Below, piece by piece: positions 28,238 through 37,143 of a stretch of DNA of 55,739 nt; the first letter of the stretch is position 1; every line of letters starts with the position of its first letter. Source of the DNA: Promethearchaeia archaeon (lineage in GTDB: Archaea; Asgardarchaeota; Lokiarchaeia; Sigyniarchaeales; SOKP01); the NCBI GenBank assembly GCA_029856155.1, contig JAHQWL010000070.1, positions 1-55,739 of the forward strand. Reading direction: 5' to 3'. The position numbers and the translations under genes were made by a program. The notes under the pieces were generated by a model. The model had not been told where the DNA came from and searched no databases. It was given only the letters and a program-made list of their open reading frames with translations.

Positions 28238-28774
28238 TCAATCAATTCTTATTCTTTTTATCTGGTCTAGCTTTTGTCTTATTTGAGATTGCGCCGCTAA
28301 CGCATAGGAAAAATTAGGATCAATTTCTAAGGCTTTCCCATAGTAGATCAGAGCTTCCTCGTACAATTCCATCTCTTCATATATTAAACCCAAATTATAT
28401 AAAGAATATTTATAATCTGGCTTAATTTTTAGGGCAGTTTCAAAAGAAACCTTAGCTCTTTCTATTTGACATAGATTGAAATAAGCAATGCCTAAATTAT
28501 AATGAGCTCTATAATTATTTGGACTCAGATCCGTTATTCTTTTAAATAATTGTTTTGCTTTGTCATATCCTTGAGTATAAACATCATTGAGATATCCACC
28601 ATAATCAAATAAAGTTTCAATTAAAAATTTTTTAACTTCTTCAGAATTGGGATTGATTTTATATAATTCATCTAAAATTTCTAAAGCTTCATCAAACTTT
28701 TCTTGATTTTTTAAAATTTTCGCTTTTTCAATTATGTCCTTAGTGTTATTACAACCTTCCATAGAAACATTCAC
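28238..28774 (-). CDS. TPR repeat protein
   Basis: 178 residues, helical throughout, with about four tetratricopeptide units. The clearest are residues 92-125 (AHYNLGIAYFNLCQIERAKV) and 126-159 (SLYNLGLIYEEMELYEEALI), each with the W/L-G-Y-A-F-A-P spacing. N-terminal units are weaker. Such proteins are protein-protein adaptors. It is convergent with the 42-residue membrane protein gene and lies 37 bases after the GNAT gene on the same strand, so it may share that transcript. Confidence 0.85.
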   Translation of the reverse strand: MNVSMEGCNNTKDIIEKAKILKNQEKFDEALEILDELYKINPNSEEVKKFLIETLFDYGGYLNDVYTQGYDKAKQLFKRITDLSPNNYRAHYNLGIAYFNLCQIERAKVSFETALKIKPDYKYSLYNLGLIYEEMELYEEALIYYGKALEIDPNFSYALAAQSQIRQKLDQIKRIRID

Positions 28775-28811
28775 AATCTTTTGAATAAATTAGAAGAGAT
28801 TAATCTCTAAT

Positions 28812-29276
28812 CTATATCTCACTTTCATACCAGATATATTTTGACTTCTTTATTCCTAATTTTAAAAATAAGCTTCTTAAAGCTCCATCCTCATCCGGAC
28901 ATATAAAGTGAACTTTATCAATTTTTAAGGATCTTTTGATATATAATTGAAGCTCCCGTATTACTTTTTCTTCAATTCCTCTTTTAAAGGAATCTTCTTT
29001 TTTAGTTAAGACTTGATGAACTAAAACTCTATCATTACCTAAATAGTCTCGAAATAATGTATAGGTTCCAAAACCTATGATTTTTCCATCCTCTTTCGCT
29101 ACAACCATTGAATTTCTGTATTGAAGGTCAAGACTCCTTCGATTCAACTCATCCTCAAATTTATCCCAATGGGAGAAGAAATAAGATTTATTCTCAATAA
29201 AATCTTTAAAGATTTCCTTCAATACTTCTTTGTCCACTCTTGGGTCATACCTATCAATAATAATCAAATTTTTCAC
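28812..29276 (-). CDS. GNAT-like acetyltransferase
   Basis: 154 residues. The order of elements fits the GNAT fold: an N-terminal helix region, the strand VVAKEDGKIIGFGTYTLF, a second strand (DRVLVHQVLT), a helix after it and a C-terminal strand with CPDEDGALRSLFLKLGIKKS. The acetyl-CoA loop (Q/R-x-x-G-x-G/A) is degenerate (KKEDSFKRGIEEKV), so activity is uncertain. Substrate unknown. Confidence 0.65.
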   Translation of the reverse strand: MKNLIIIDRYDPRVDKEVLKEIFKDFIENKSYFFSHWDKFEDELNRRSLDLQYRNSMVVAKEDGKIIGFGTYTLFRDYLGNDRVLVHQVLTKKEDSFKRGIEEKVIRELQLYIKRSLKIDKVHFICPDEDGALRSLFLKLGIKKSKYIWYESEI

Positions 29277-29360
29277 CGTAGGAAATAGATATTTAACAAA
29301 ATATCTATTCTTTAATAAAAATTATTTTTTAAAACTTAGAATTATTCTAATTGATATAAT

Positions 29361-29876
29361 ATGAACCAAAAAAATGATGAAAAAATCGTCTCGATTCCTT
29401 TAAAAAAATTGAGAGAAAATACAATAGTTCCACAACCATCAAAATTAGGAGATGCAGGTGCTGATGCTCGAATCATGGGTTTTAAAAAAATAATTCATGA
29501 AAATGATAAAAAAGAATTAATTGAAGTTGATGAAGATAATTATGCATTAAAACCTCTTGAAAGAATCGGATGTCCATTAGGTTTTTCAACAGCCATACCT
29601 GAGGGATATTATTTTAAAGTTGTTCCTCGAAGTGGGTTAGCTTTGTGGGATGGACTGTCTATTGTGAATTCTCCCGGTACAATTGATTCAGGATATCGAA
29701 ATGAGTGGATGGCCATAATAGTCAATCTTTCGAATAAGGAAGTAATTTTAAAAAAGGGAGACCGTATTTGCCAAATTATCTTATGTAAGATTCATGAATA
29801 TGAATTTAAAGAAACTAGTATTTTACCGGAGTCAGAAAGAGGATTAAGCGGTTTTGGTTCTACTGGTAAGACATAA
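29361..29876 (+). CDS. dut: dUTP diphosphatase, trimeric type
   Basis: 171 residues with the five dUTPase motifs: I DAGAD at 31-35, II PRSGLA at 89-94, III GTIDSGYR at 106-113 with the catalytic aspartate, IV KGDRICQII, and V GLSGFGSTGK at 161-170, the P-loop-like tail that closes over the substrate. The enzyme hydrolyses dUTP to dUMP, preventing uracil in DNA and supplying dTMP synthesis. An acidic insert at 46-62 lengthens it slightly. Motif V points to true dUTPase rather than dCTP deaminase. Confidence 0.95.
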   Translation: MNQKNDEKIVSIPLKKLRENTIVPQPSKLGDAGADARIMGFKKIIHENDKKELIEVDEDNYALKPLERIGCPLGFSTAIPEGYYFKVVPRSGLALWDGLSIVNSPGTIDSGYRNEWMAIIVNLSNKEVILKKGDRICQIILCKIHEYEFKETSILPESERGLSGFGSTGKT

Positions 29877-29923
29877 ATTTATAAATTCATAATTAATTAC
29901 ATTCTCAATTATACGTTAAGGTA

Positions 29924-30127
29924 TTGATTATTTTGGAACTTTCTCATGAAGAAAAATTCATTGTAGCAAAACTTAAAGAAAATGAAGGTAAGTTAAATTA
30001 CAAAGAATTACAAACACTTTGCCAAGATGAATTCGAAGGAGTAAGATTGATTTTAAAAAAATTAAAAGAGAAAGGAATAGTTGAATATGATGGAATGATT
30101 CCCGGATTTTCTGCTGAAATTGAGTGA
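29924..30127 (+). CDS. small winged-helix-like protein
   Basis: 67 residues from TTG 29924, or 64 from TTG 29933, which is better placed after AAGG at 29918-29921. The sequence fits a compact winged helix: helix LSHEEKFIVAKLKENEG, turn, recognition-like helix LNYKELQTLCQ, then VRLILKKLKEKGIVEYDG with the wing. It follows dut by 47 bases. It may be a small DNA-binding regulator; target unknown. Confidence 0.6.
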   Translation: MIILELSHEEKFIVAKLKENEGKLNYKELQTLCQDEFEGVRLILKKLKEKGIVEYDGMIPGFSAEIE

Positions 30128-30220
30128 TTGCGAGATAATGAAGTTTCATAAATTTTTCAATCGTAACCCTTATGTTCTTTTTTTAATTTTCTTTAATAGT
30201 ATTTTGGTTCAAAATATACT

Positions 30221-31732
30221 ATGAGTGAAAATAATTCAGAATCCATTAAAGATAATTTTATTGAACAAATTCTAAACCCTAAGAGTATTTGTGTTTTTGG
30301 TGCTAATAATAATCTCATGACAACAATGGGCTCAATGCAACTACGAAATATTATTGCTGGAGGAGGATTTGATGGAAATATATTCCCTGTGCATCCAAAA
30401 TTGGAAAAAGTTCAAGGAATTAAAGCTTATCAATCTATATTCGATATCCCAATAATACCAGATTTAGCATTTATTATATTACCAACTAGAATTGTTCCCC
30501 AAGTTATGGAAGAATGTGGTCAAAAGGGTGTAAAGCATTTAATAATTACGTCAGGTGGTTTTCGAGAGGGTGGATCCGATGGAATAGAATTATCTAAACA
30601 AATTGACGAAATAGCCAAGAAATATAATATGAGATTTATTGGTCCTAACTGTTTAGGTATATACAATGGATGGTATGGGTATCCTGATAAAAAAGACGCT
30701 TATTTTAATACCTTTTGGATCTATCTCCCACATAAAAGAGGAAATATTTCGATAATTAGTCAATCTGGTACTGTTGCGGCTCAAACTGCTTTTTATACAA
30801 ATGATCTAGGAATTAAAATTGGAAAATCTATTTCTGTAGGGAATGAGAGAAATATAGATCTAGTAGATGTATTAAATTATTTAAAAAATGATCCTCAAAC
30901 AGAAGTAATTGGACTTTATATTGAAGAAATCAAACAGGGGAAGGATTTTATTAAATTAGCGAAATCTATTACTCCTAAAAAGCCGATAGTTGCAATTTAT
31001 GCTGGAGGTACAAAAGCAGCGGCAAGATCTATAATGAGTCATACGGGATCAGTTAGTACTGATGATAAAATTTATGAAGCTGTCTTTAAAAAAACGGGTA
31101 TATTTTCTACTAATTCAATTATGGATTTTTTGTATTATCTTAGAACTTTATCATATGCACAGTCATATAACATCTTTCCAAAAGGCAACAGAATAGGAAT
31201 TATAACTGATTCCGGAGGCCCTGGTGCTATGATGACAAAAACTGCCGAATTGTATGGAATGGAAGTACCAGAATTCTCACAAGAATTGCAATCAGAATTT
31301 AAAAAGTATATTCCTAAAACAGCTAGTTCAGTGAATCCTATTGACATCACTTTTCACGAGAATTTTATGAATATGTTTATAAAGTTCCCAAAATTATTGA
31401 TGAAATCCCGCGAAGTTGATGTAATTGTTGTCTTTGGTGTTTATGATTTTGATGATATAATGAATGTTATTGAAAAATCTGGGATGAAACTTGATGAAGA
31501 CATGAAAAATATGAGAGATGTATTTGAAAAGATGGTTCTAGAGTCTATAAAAAGCTTAATGAAGAAACATTCAATACCTGTGTTTTTTGCTGGACCATAT
31601 CCTTATAGATATTCCTGGATGCAAAAATTTGTAGAACATGATATCCCTATTTTTAGTATGTGGGATGATATAACTAAATGCCTTAACATTTTATGTCGTT
31701 ATGCCGACTATCGGAACAAATTTTCGTGTTAA
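30221..31732 (+). CDS. NDP-forming acyl-CoA ligase alpha-type protein (first copy)
   Basis: 503 residues. An N-terminal CoA-binding Rossmann domain (NPKSICVFGANNN) is followed by IGPNCLGIYN and two ligase-CoA domains. The phosphohistidine candidate is His274 in MSHTGSVS. The layout matches the alpha part of ADP-forming acetyl-CoA synthetases, which make ATP from acetyl-CoA-type thioesters. These enzymes need an ATP-grasp beta part, which is neither fused nor encoded nearby. The next gene is a paralogue of the same length. Substrate unknown. Confidence 0.8.
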   Translation: MSENNSESIKDNFIEQILNPKSICVFGANNNLMTTMGSMQLRNIIAGGGFDGNIFPVHPKLEKVQGIKAYQSIFDIPIIPDLAFIILPTRIVPQVMEECGQKGVKHLIITSGGFREGGSDGIELSKQIDEIAKKYNMRFIGPNCLGIYNGWYGYPDKKDAYFNTFWIYLPHKRGNISIISQSGTVAAQTAFYTNDLGIKIGKSISVGNERNIDLVDVLNYLKNDPQTEVIGLYIEEIKQGKDFIKLAKSITPKKPIVAIYAGGTKAAARSIMSHTGSVSTDDKIYEAVFKKTGIFSTNSIMDFLYYLRTLSYAQSYNIFPKGNRIGIITDSGGPGAMMTKTAELYGMEVPEFSQELQSEFKKYIPKTASSVNPIDITFHENFMNMFIKFPKLLMKSREVDVIVVFGVYDFDDIMNVIEKSGMKLDEDMKNMRDVFEKMVLESIKSLMKKHSIPVFFAGPYPYRYSWMQKFVEHDIPIFSMWDDITKCLNILCRYADYRNKFSC

Positions 31733-31836
31733 TTTATTTTAGCCAACTTTTCTAATGATTCAATATTAAAAACTAATTATATTCAAATTTTTATTTTAAT
31801 TAACTTAAATAATCTAGAAAATAGATATATAGAATT

Positions 31837-33348
31837 TTGACTGAAATCAATAGAAACATCTCAAAAAATCATTTTCTTCATCGTTTTTTAAATCCAGAGA
31901 GTATTGCTGTTTTTGGAGCATCTAATTCCTTTTTAGATAATATGGGTGCTATGATGCTACGAAATATTATATTTGGTGGATTTCCTAAAGAAAAGATTTA
32001 TCCTATACATCCTAAATTGGAGAATATTCAGGGTTTAAAGGCCTATAAATCAATATTAGACCTTTCAGAAACTCCAGATTTGGCTTTTATCATTTTAAGA
32101 CCCAATCATGTTCCAAAAGTAATGGAAGAATGTGGAAAAAAAGGAATAAAACGAGTAATTATAGTATCAGGAGGATTTCGAGAATTTGGTTCAGATGGAA
32201 TTCAACTTTCTAATAAAATTCTCGAGATAACTAGAAAATATGATATTAGATTTATTGGTCCAAACTGTTTGGGAGTTTATAACGCATTTTTTAATTATCC
32301 TGAATTTAGAGATATATGTTTGAATACAATGTGGATATATGAGACTCCTCACCGAGGTAATATTTCTATTATTGCTCATTCAGGTACAGTTGCATCTCAT
32401 GTATTTTGGTATTGTAACAGGATTGGAGTAAAAATAGGGAAATCTCTTTCTATTGGGAATGAAGAAAACATAGATTTAGTTGATTTTTTAGATTATCTTA
32501 AAGATGATCCAGAGACAGATGTTATTGGCTTATATATTGAAGAAGTAAAGAAGGGAAAAGAATTTATAAATATAGTAAAGAAAATTACGCCTAAAAAACC
32601 GATTGTCGCGATTTATGCTGGAGGAACAGCAGCAGCTTCACGTTCAATCATGGGACATACAGGCTCAATTGCGGGAGATAATAAAATTTTTGAAGCTGTG
32701 TTTAAAGAAACAGGTATAATTTCTACTGATTCAATTAAAGAATTTTTTTATTACTTAAGGGTATTTTCACATAATATTATTCCAAAAGGTAATAGATTAG
32801 GAATAATAACAGATTCAGGAGGATGTGGTGCGATGATGGCAAAGGTTGCTGAGAAAATAGGTTTGATGGTACCTGAATTTTCAGATGAATTAAAAGGTAA
32901 ATTAAGACCGTATGTCCCACCTGTAGCAAATATTGATAATCCTTTAGATTTAACTTTTCAATTCAATCAATACAATCTTTATATAAAAATTCCAAAAGCT
33001 ATGATTAATTCTGGTGAAGTTGATGGAATAATTATCTATGCTGCATTTGGTTTTGAAGAAATTTTAAATATAATTAAAGCCTCAGGCGGTAAAAGTTATG
33101 AAGAATTTGAGATATCTAATGATATGATGAAAGGTTTATATTTAAAACCAATTCAAAGGCTAGTAAAGAAGAAAGGAGTTCCTGTTTTTTATATTGGTCC
33201 ACAAGGGTATTCTAATCCATGGGTTCGAGAATTCATCAAATCAAATATTCCTATTTTTGATTTATGGGATATGCCCGTTAAATGCTTCTCAGTATTGGCA
33301 AAATATTCTGAATATCGTAAAAATTTAAATCCTAAATTTAAAAATTGA
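31837..33348 (+). CDS. NDP-forming acyl-CoA ligase alpha-type protein (second copy)
   Basis: 503 residues from TTG 31837, aligned without gaps to the preceding gene over most of its length (NPESIAVFGASNS, FIGPNCLGVYN, and His274 in MGHTGSIAG). The pair arose by tandem duplication and has diverged clearly. The copies differ around the histidine (S-H-T-G-S-V-S-T against G-H-T-G-S-I-A-G), so substrate or activity may differ. No ATP-grasp beta gene is in the window. The spacer from copy one is 104 bases, so a shared transcript is possible. Confidence 0.8.
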   Translation: MTEINRNISKNHFLHRFLNPESIAVFGASNSFLDNMGAMMLRNIIFGGFPKEKIYPIHPKLENIQGLKAYKSILDLSETPDLAFIILRPNHVPKVMEECGKKGIKRVIIVSGGFREFGSDGIQLSNKILEITRKYDIRFIGPNCLGVYNAFFNYPEFRDICLNTMWIYETPHRGNISIIAHSGTVASHVFWYCNRIGVKIGKSLSIGNEENIDLVDFLDYLKDDPETDVIGLYIEEVKKGKEFINIVKKITPKKPIVAIYAGGTAAASRSIMGHTGSIAGDNKIFEAVFKETGIISTDSIKEFFYYLRVFSHNIIPKGNRLGIITDSGGCGAMMAKVAEKIGLMVPEFSDELKGKLRPYVPPVANIDNPLDLTFQFNQYNLYIKIPKAMINSGEVDGIIIYAAFGFEEILNIIKASGGKSYEEFEISNDMMKGLYLKPIQRLVKKKGVPVFYIGPQGYSNPWVREFIKSNIPIFDLWDMPVKCFSVLAKYSEYRKNLNPKFKN

Positions 33349-33488
33349 AAATTTAAGTAGTAAAAGCTCTACTTATTTCACTAATTATATATATGTTTTT
33401 TATCTATAATTATTAGAATTACTTCAAAAAGTTATTTCAGATATAAGAAAATTTACTTATAATAAATTATACGAGCGTAGCTTTAATT

Positions 33489-34487
33489 TTGCCAATAGAA
33501 TTTTATAATCCTCCTTTAGCGATTTTAGCGTCTGGATCAAAATTAGGGGTTGACCTTGGAGGCAGCAAAAGCATTTTAAGTATGGATGCTCGTCATAACT
33601 TATATTCTGAAGGTATAATCTTTAGTGAGCTCAGCTGGGGTGCATTTTATCAAGAAGAGGGGTTAGAAGATCAAATTGATACATTTGAAACTAAAGAGTA
33701 TGACTCTGTTCGCGAAGACCCGGAAGCTTTAGTTAAAACGATCGTAAGAAGTATTTATAATATCATTAATAACAAAAAACTTTTCTATGGTATTGCTGAT
33801 TTTGAAGTAGATGCTTTTCTTAACCAAAATACTATTATTCCTGGACTTAAATTGGATTATTCAATAATCAATAAATTATTAAATGCCCATAAAAATATTA
33901 GAGATAAGGATTTATTTCCCCAGATCTTATCGGATGCAAGAGGCGCAAAAAGAATTAAGATTGAATTTCAAGGAACGAAAAAAAAGAACCTCCATTTAAT
34001 AGGAAGTAAATTAGAAGATTTTGCAGATATGTTAAGATTAGCAAAGGGATTTGCTACAGGTATTGTCTGTACTTCCCGGGGAGCAGCAAACCTTTACATT
34101 ATGAGCGATAATATTGTTTTTCAAGAAGATTTATTACCAGATCTCTATATTGATGATGATAATTTAGCTATTATTGAGATGGGTATCCAAAGAGAACTAT
34201 TATTTCCAATTAGTTGGTTCAGAATAGATCTTGGAATTAAATCATTAGAGACCTTAGAACTTTGGGACAAAATTAAAGATCACTCTAAATTGAACAAAGC
34301 TTTTGAGCACTATGAGAAATATATTAGCAGTTTAGTCTATAAAAAGTTTCAAGTTATGGCTTCTACTGAAAAAATAGGGAAGGATGGAGAAGAAGATTTT
34401 CACGAGATGAGCCCCGCAGAAAGAAGGCAAGCACTAAGAGATATGGCTGAAACTATAAGAAAATTAACTGATGAGTATAAAAAGTAG
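33489..34487 (+). CDS. unknown protein with an actin/Hsp70-like phosphate loop at its start
   Basis: 332 residues from TTG 33489. Residues 20-28 read GVDLGGSKS followed by ILS, the pattern of the phosphate-1 loop of sugar kinase/Hsp70/actin proteins, but I see no matching phosphate-2 or adenosine motif. The rest is mixed alpha/beta with a central GFATGIVCTSRGAANLYIMS and a charged helical end (EMSPAERRQALRDMAETI). It converges on gatC, which lies five bases beyond. No family recognised. Confidence 0.6.
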   Translation: MPIEFYNPPLAILASGSKLGVDLGGSKSILSMDARHNLYSEGIIFSELSWGAFYQEEGLEDQIDTFETKEYDSVREDPEALVKTIVRSIYNIINNKKLFYGIADFEVDAFLNQNTIIPGLKLDYSIINKLLNAHKNIRDKDLFPQILSDARGAKRIKIEFQGTKKKNLHLIGSKLEDFADMLRLAKGFATGIVCTSRGAANLYIMSDNIVFQEDLLPDLYIDDDNLAIIEMGIQRELLFPISWFRIDLGIKSLETLELWDKIKDHSKLNKAFEHYEKYISSLVYKKFQVMASTEKIGKDGEEDFHEMSPAERRQALRDMAETIRKLTDEYKK

Positions 34488-34491
34488 AATT

Positions 34492-34800
34492 TTATTTTTC
34501 TTTTAGAATTCTCGGAGCTTTAAAATAACCATCTTTTGTATGTTTTGCATTTTTTAATGCATCTTCGGTTGAAAGTGATTCCCAAGGTATATCTTCTCTA
34601 AAAACATTCTTTAAGCCATCTATCGGATGGGTCATGGGTTTAATATTGCTAGTATCTAATTTATCCAATTTTTTAAAGTAATTTAGGATATCACCTACTT
34701 CTTTTGCAAGTTTTACTTTTTCTTCCTCAGATAAATCAAGTAAAGCTAATTTTGCAATATGGTCTATAGTTTCTTTTGATAACTCTTTATTCTGATTCAT
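34492..34800 (-). CDS. gatC: GatC, Asp/Glu-tRNA(Asn/Gln) amidotransferase subunit C
   Basis: 102 residues. The helical N-terminal part (DHIAKLALLDLSEEEKVKLAKE) and the VGDILNYFKKLDKLDTSNI segment, followed by the belt ending REDIPWESLS, are characteristic. GatC stabilises the GatA-GatB contact in the complex that converts Glu-tRNA(Gln) or Asp-tRNA(Asn). gatA and gatB are not in the window, so this gene is separate from them. It converges with the gene at 33489-34487 with almost no gap. Confidence 0.9.
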   Translation of the reverse strand: MNQNKELSKETIDHIAKLALLDLSEEEKVKLAKEVGDILNYFKKLDKLDTSNIKPMTHPIDGLKNVFREDIPWESLSTEDALKNAKHTKDGYFKAPRILKEK

Positions 34801-34940
34801 AGCTTAGCTCACATAGTTATAGTCATATATAATAATTAAGCTTGATCCTATATTGTTTTTTAAAAGTATTGAATTGAAAGTTATACTTTTTACTTATTTA
34901 AACTCAGTTTTAAACTGTGATATATAAGAATATCAAATAA

Positions 34941-34954
34941 AAAGTTATAAATAT
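34941..34954 (+). promoter_or_regulatory. TATA box of the PadR regulator
   Basis: TTATAAATAT at 34945-34954, preceded by a purine-rich AAAAAG, fits an archaeal BRE/TATA. The expected start site, about 25 bases on (near 34974), falls inside the palindrome pair described next. Confidence 0.5.
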
Positions 34955-34970
34955 CCAATAATCATTATAT

Positions 34971-34994
34971 CAGTTACTGGTAGTCCAGTGACTG
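34971..34994 (+). promoter_or_regulatory. candidate PadR operator: two CAGTnACTG palindromes
   Basis: CAGTTACTG (34971-34979) and CAGTGACTG (34986-34994) are two 9-base palindromes of the same form with centres 15 bases apart. They sit over the expected transcript start of the padR gene. That position and the repeated dyad suit autorepression by the PadR-type protein encoded next. Binding itself is inference. Confidence 0.5.
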
Positions 34995-35056
34995 GTAATT
35001 AGAGTAAAATTAGTTATATTGACTATTAAAACGCTATCGATGATTTTGAGTTAACT

Positions 35057-35638
35057 ATGGTTGAAAATTATAATAAAAATTTTGAAAAGGTAATGAAAAA
35101 AAATTTCACTAATATCTTTATACTTTCTATACTTGAAAAAGGTCCTTCTCATGGTTATAGAATAGGCAACGAAATTGAAAAACGCACTTTGGGAATGTGG
35201 AATCCATCTGCATCGACACTATATTGGATATTAAATAACTTAAGGGAAAAAGGATTCATAAAACTCCTTGAAGAAGATAAAAATAAAAAAGTGTATGAAA
35301 TTTCAGATACAGGGAAAGAAGCATTAAGATTAATGAAATTAACTCAACGAAATATAAGAAATACATATCGGCGGTTTTTAGCAGCATCAATAGATAATAG
35401 TAATACAATTGATTTAGAGGATCTCGAACACTTTGATGAAATTCCTTCAATCCAAGTGCTACCGACCGCCTTAAGACCAGAAAGGTTTAAGGGTAATTTA
35501 ACTCTTAATGAAAGAATCCAACTACTTGAGTCTAAAAAAGCAGCATTTATAGAAACTCGAGATCGAATGAATGAATACATCAAGGACTTTGATGAAACAA
35601 TTTTAAAAATTAGAAAAGAATTGGATAAACAGGAATAG
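35057..35638 (+). CDS. PadR-family transcriptional regulator
   Basis: 193 residues. The PadR winged helix covers residues 13-90: ILSILEKGPSHGYRIGNEIE, then PSASTLYWILNNLREKGFIK and the wing KKVYEISDTGKEAL. A C-terminal charged coiled coil (about 150-190) provides the dimer arm, as in PadR-s1 proteins. These regulators usually repress their own gene and a neighbour and are released by small ligands. Paired palindromes lie over its promoter and a radical SAM gene follows, so that gene is the likely target. Confidence 0.9.
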   Translation: MVENYNKNFEKVMKKNFTNIFILSILEKGPSHGYRIGNEIEKRTLGMWNPSASTLYWILNNLREKGFIKLLEEDKNKKVYEISDTGKEALRLMKLTQRNIRNTYRRFLAASIDNSNTIDLEDLEHFDEIPSIQVLPTALRPERFKGNLTLNERIQLLESKKAAFIETRDRMNEYIKDFDETILKIRKELDKQE

Positions 35639-35676
35639 TATTCTCTACCAGGAAAATTTAGAAAAAACAAAAAATA

Positions 35677-36674
35677 ATGATTAAAAAAGAGTTGATATAA
35701 AAACGAGTATTGACCAAAATAAAAAAAGAATACCTTTTCTTACTTTTCTTATATCTTATAAATGCACTAATGAATGCAAGCATTGTGCACTTCATGGATC
35801 TCCAAATCAAGACGACATTTCAATGGAATTAGGGGATGTAAAAAGATATTTAGAAGACATTACAACTAATTATATTATTGATGAAGTTGGTTTTTTTGGA
35901 GGAGAACCTCTACTTAATGTTGATTTACTAATAAGTCTCATTGAAGAGGTGAAAAGATATGATATTCCAAATATTGGATTACCAACGAATGGATATTGGG
36001 GAAAAAATGATGCAACTGCTAAAAAATATGCCCTAAAGTTAAAAGAAGCAGGTTTAAATACTATCGGTTTTAGTATTGACACGTTTCATCAAGAATTTAT
36101 TCCACTCGATGTAGTGAAACGAGCAATGAAAGCTGCACATGAAGTTGGAATTGAACGGATATATTCAATAACTCAAAATCTAGGGCCTGGTAATATAAAT
36201 GATTCTTTTAATGAACAGAATAAAAAAATTACAGAAGTGATTTCCAATGAGTTTGAGTTTTGTCAGGTAATAAATAGTGAGTTACAAGTAAGAGGTCGAG
36301 CGGCAAAAAAACTTACCAAATATTACTCAATGAATACAATACCCTCAGATAAGTGTCTTATTTTCAAAGTTCCGATGTTTATGATTGATCCTAATGGATG
36401 GGTTTTCCATCAATTATGTCAAGGGATTTGTATTGGGAATGCCAAAAAAAATTCTTTATCTAAAATAATAATGGACTTTAACTATAGAAAACATCCGATA
36501 ATAGGGAAGTTGGTGGCTAAAGGAGGCACTAATAATCTTCTTGAAATTGCAATTGAAAAAGGATATGAGCCTCAAAATGGATATGCGGACATATGTCACG
36601 TCTGTTCTTTAGCGAGGAATTTTCTCCGTCCTTTTTATCCAAATATCCTCGAACCTTCAAATATATATTATTAA
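35677..36674 (+). CDS. radical SAM protein with SPASM-like C-terminus; start region one base out of frame
   Basis: The frame holding the cluster motif reads SYKCTNECKHCALHG, a CxxxCxxC at 35763-35786, followed by the GG-E-P motif (GFFGGEPLLN). A C-terminal cysteine set (CLIF, CQGIC, CHVCSL) suggests an extra iron-sulfur site of SPASM type. An ATG-initiated frame from 35823 would lose the CxxxCxxC and cannot be the true start. The correct frame is open from 35685 but has no ATG, GTG or TTG. ATG 35677 joins it only if the six-A run at 35683-35688 had seven, giving 332 residues. Such enzymes often modify peptides; no substrate is evident. Confidence 0.8.
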
Positions 36675-36773
36675 ATACTACGAGAAGAGATAGAACATCC
36701 ATTAAAGAAATTTATAGAGAAACTTTAAAAAATAATAATAAGAATTAAGTGATATCTCTATTTTATTATAAAT

Positions 36774-37127
36774 ATGGTGGATGAAGAAGATTTAAGGGAT
36801 ATGATCCCTAGCTATGCTTTTATCTCGTTAGCGAGACGTGGAATGGAGAAAATCTCTTTAGATCAATGTTTTCTTAAAGATTGCGATAATCAAGACCTTA
36901 AATTATTACAACCGTTTAAAAAAGAAGAATATGAAGAGGAGAAGAAAGAAATTAAGAAAATTCATATAAAATGTAAAAAGTGCAATGGTATTTTCATATT
37001 AAAACTTGAGACATTAAAATATGTAGCAAAATCGACTAAAGATGAAGAAGAGAAACCATTATCTATGGGATTAGTATACGCATTAGATGAAAATGGCAAT
37101 TCTCTTGGACATATAGGGTATTTTTAA
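36774..37127 (+). CDS. small acidic protein with two cysteine pairs, unknown
   Basis: 117 residues with Cys32-x4-Cys37 and Cys67-x2-Cys70 (QCFLKDC ... HIKCKKCNG), a possible zinc site, joined by a highly charged segment (EEYEEEKKEIKKIH). The end is a short beta region (GLVYALDENGNSLGHIGYF). TATA-like TTTTATTATAAAT lies about ten bases before the start, suggesting a nearly leaderless transcript. Unrecognised. It converges with the TPR protein gene. Confidence 0.6.
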   Translation: MVDEEDLRDMIPSYAFISLARRGMEKISLDQCFLKDCDNQDLKLLQPFKKEEYEEEKKEIKKIHIKCKKCNGIFILKLETLKYVAKSTKDEEEKPLSMGLVYALDENGNSLGHIGYF

Positions 37128-37143
37128 ATAAATTACATAAACC

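Noticed and set aside
35823..36674. Radical SAM start at ATG 35823
   Set aside because: It would remove the CxxxCxxC cluster motif at 35763-35786 that defines the family, so it cannot be the true start.
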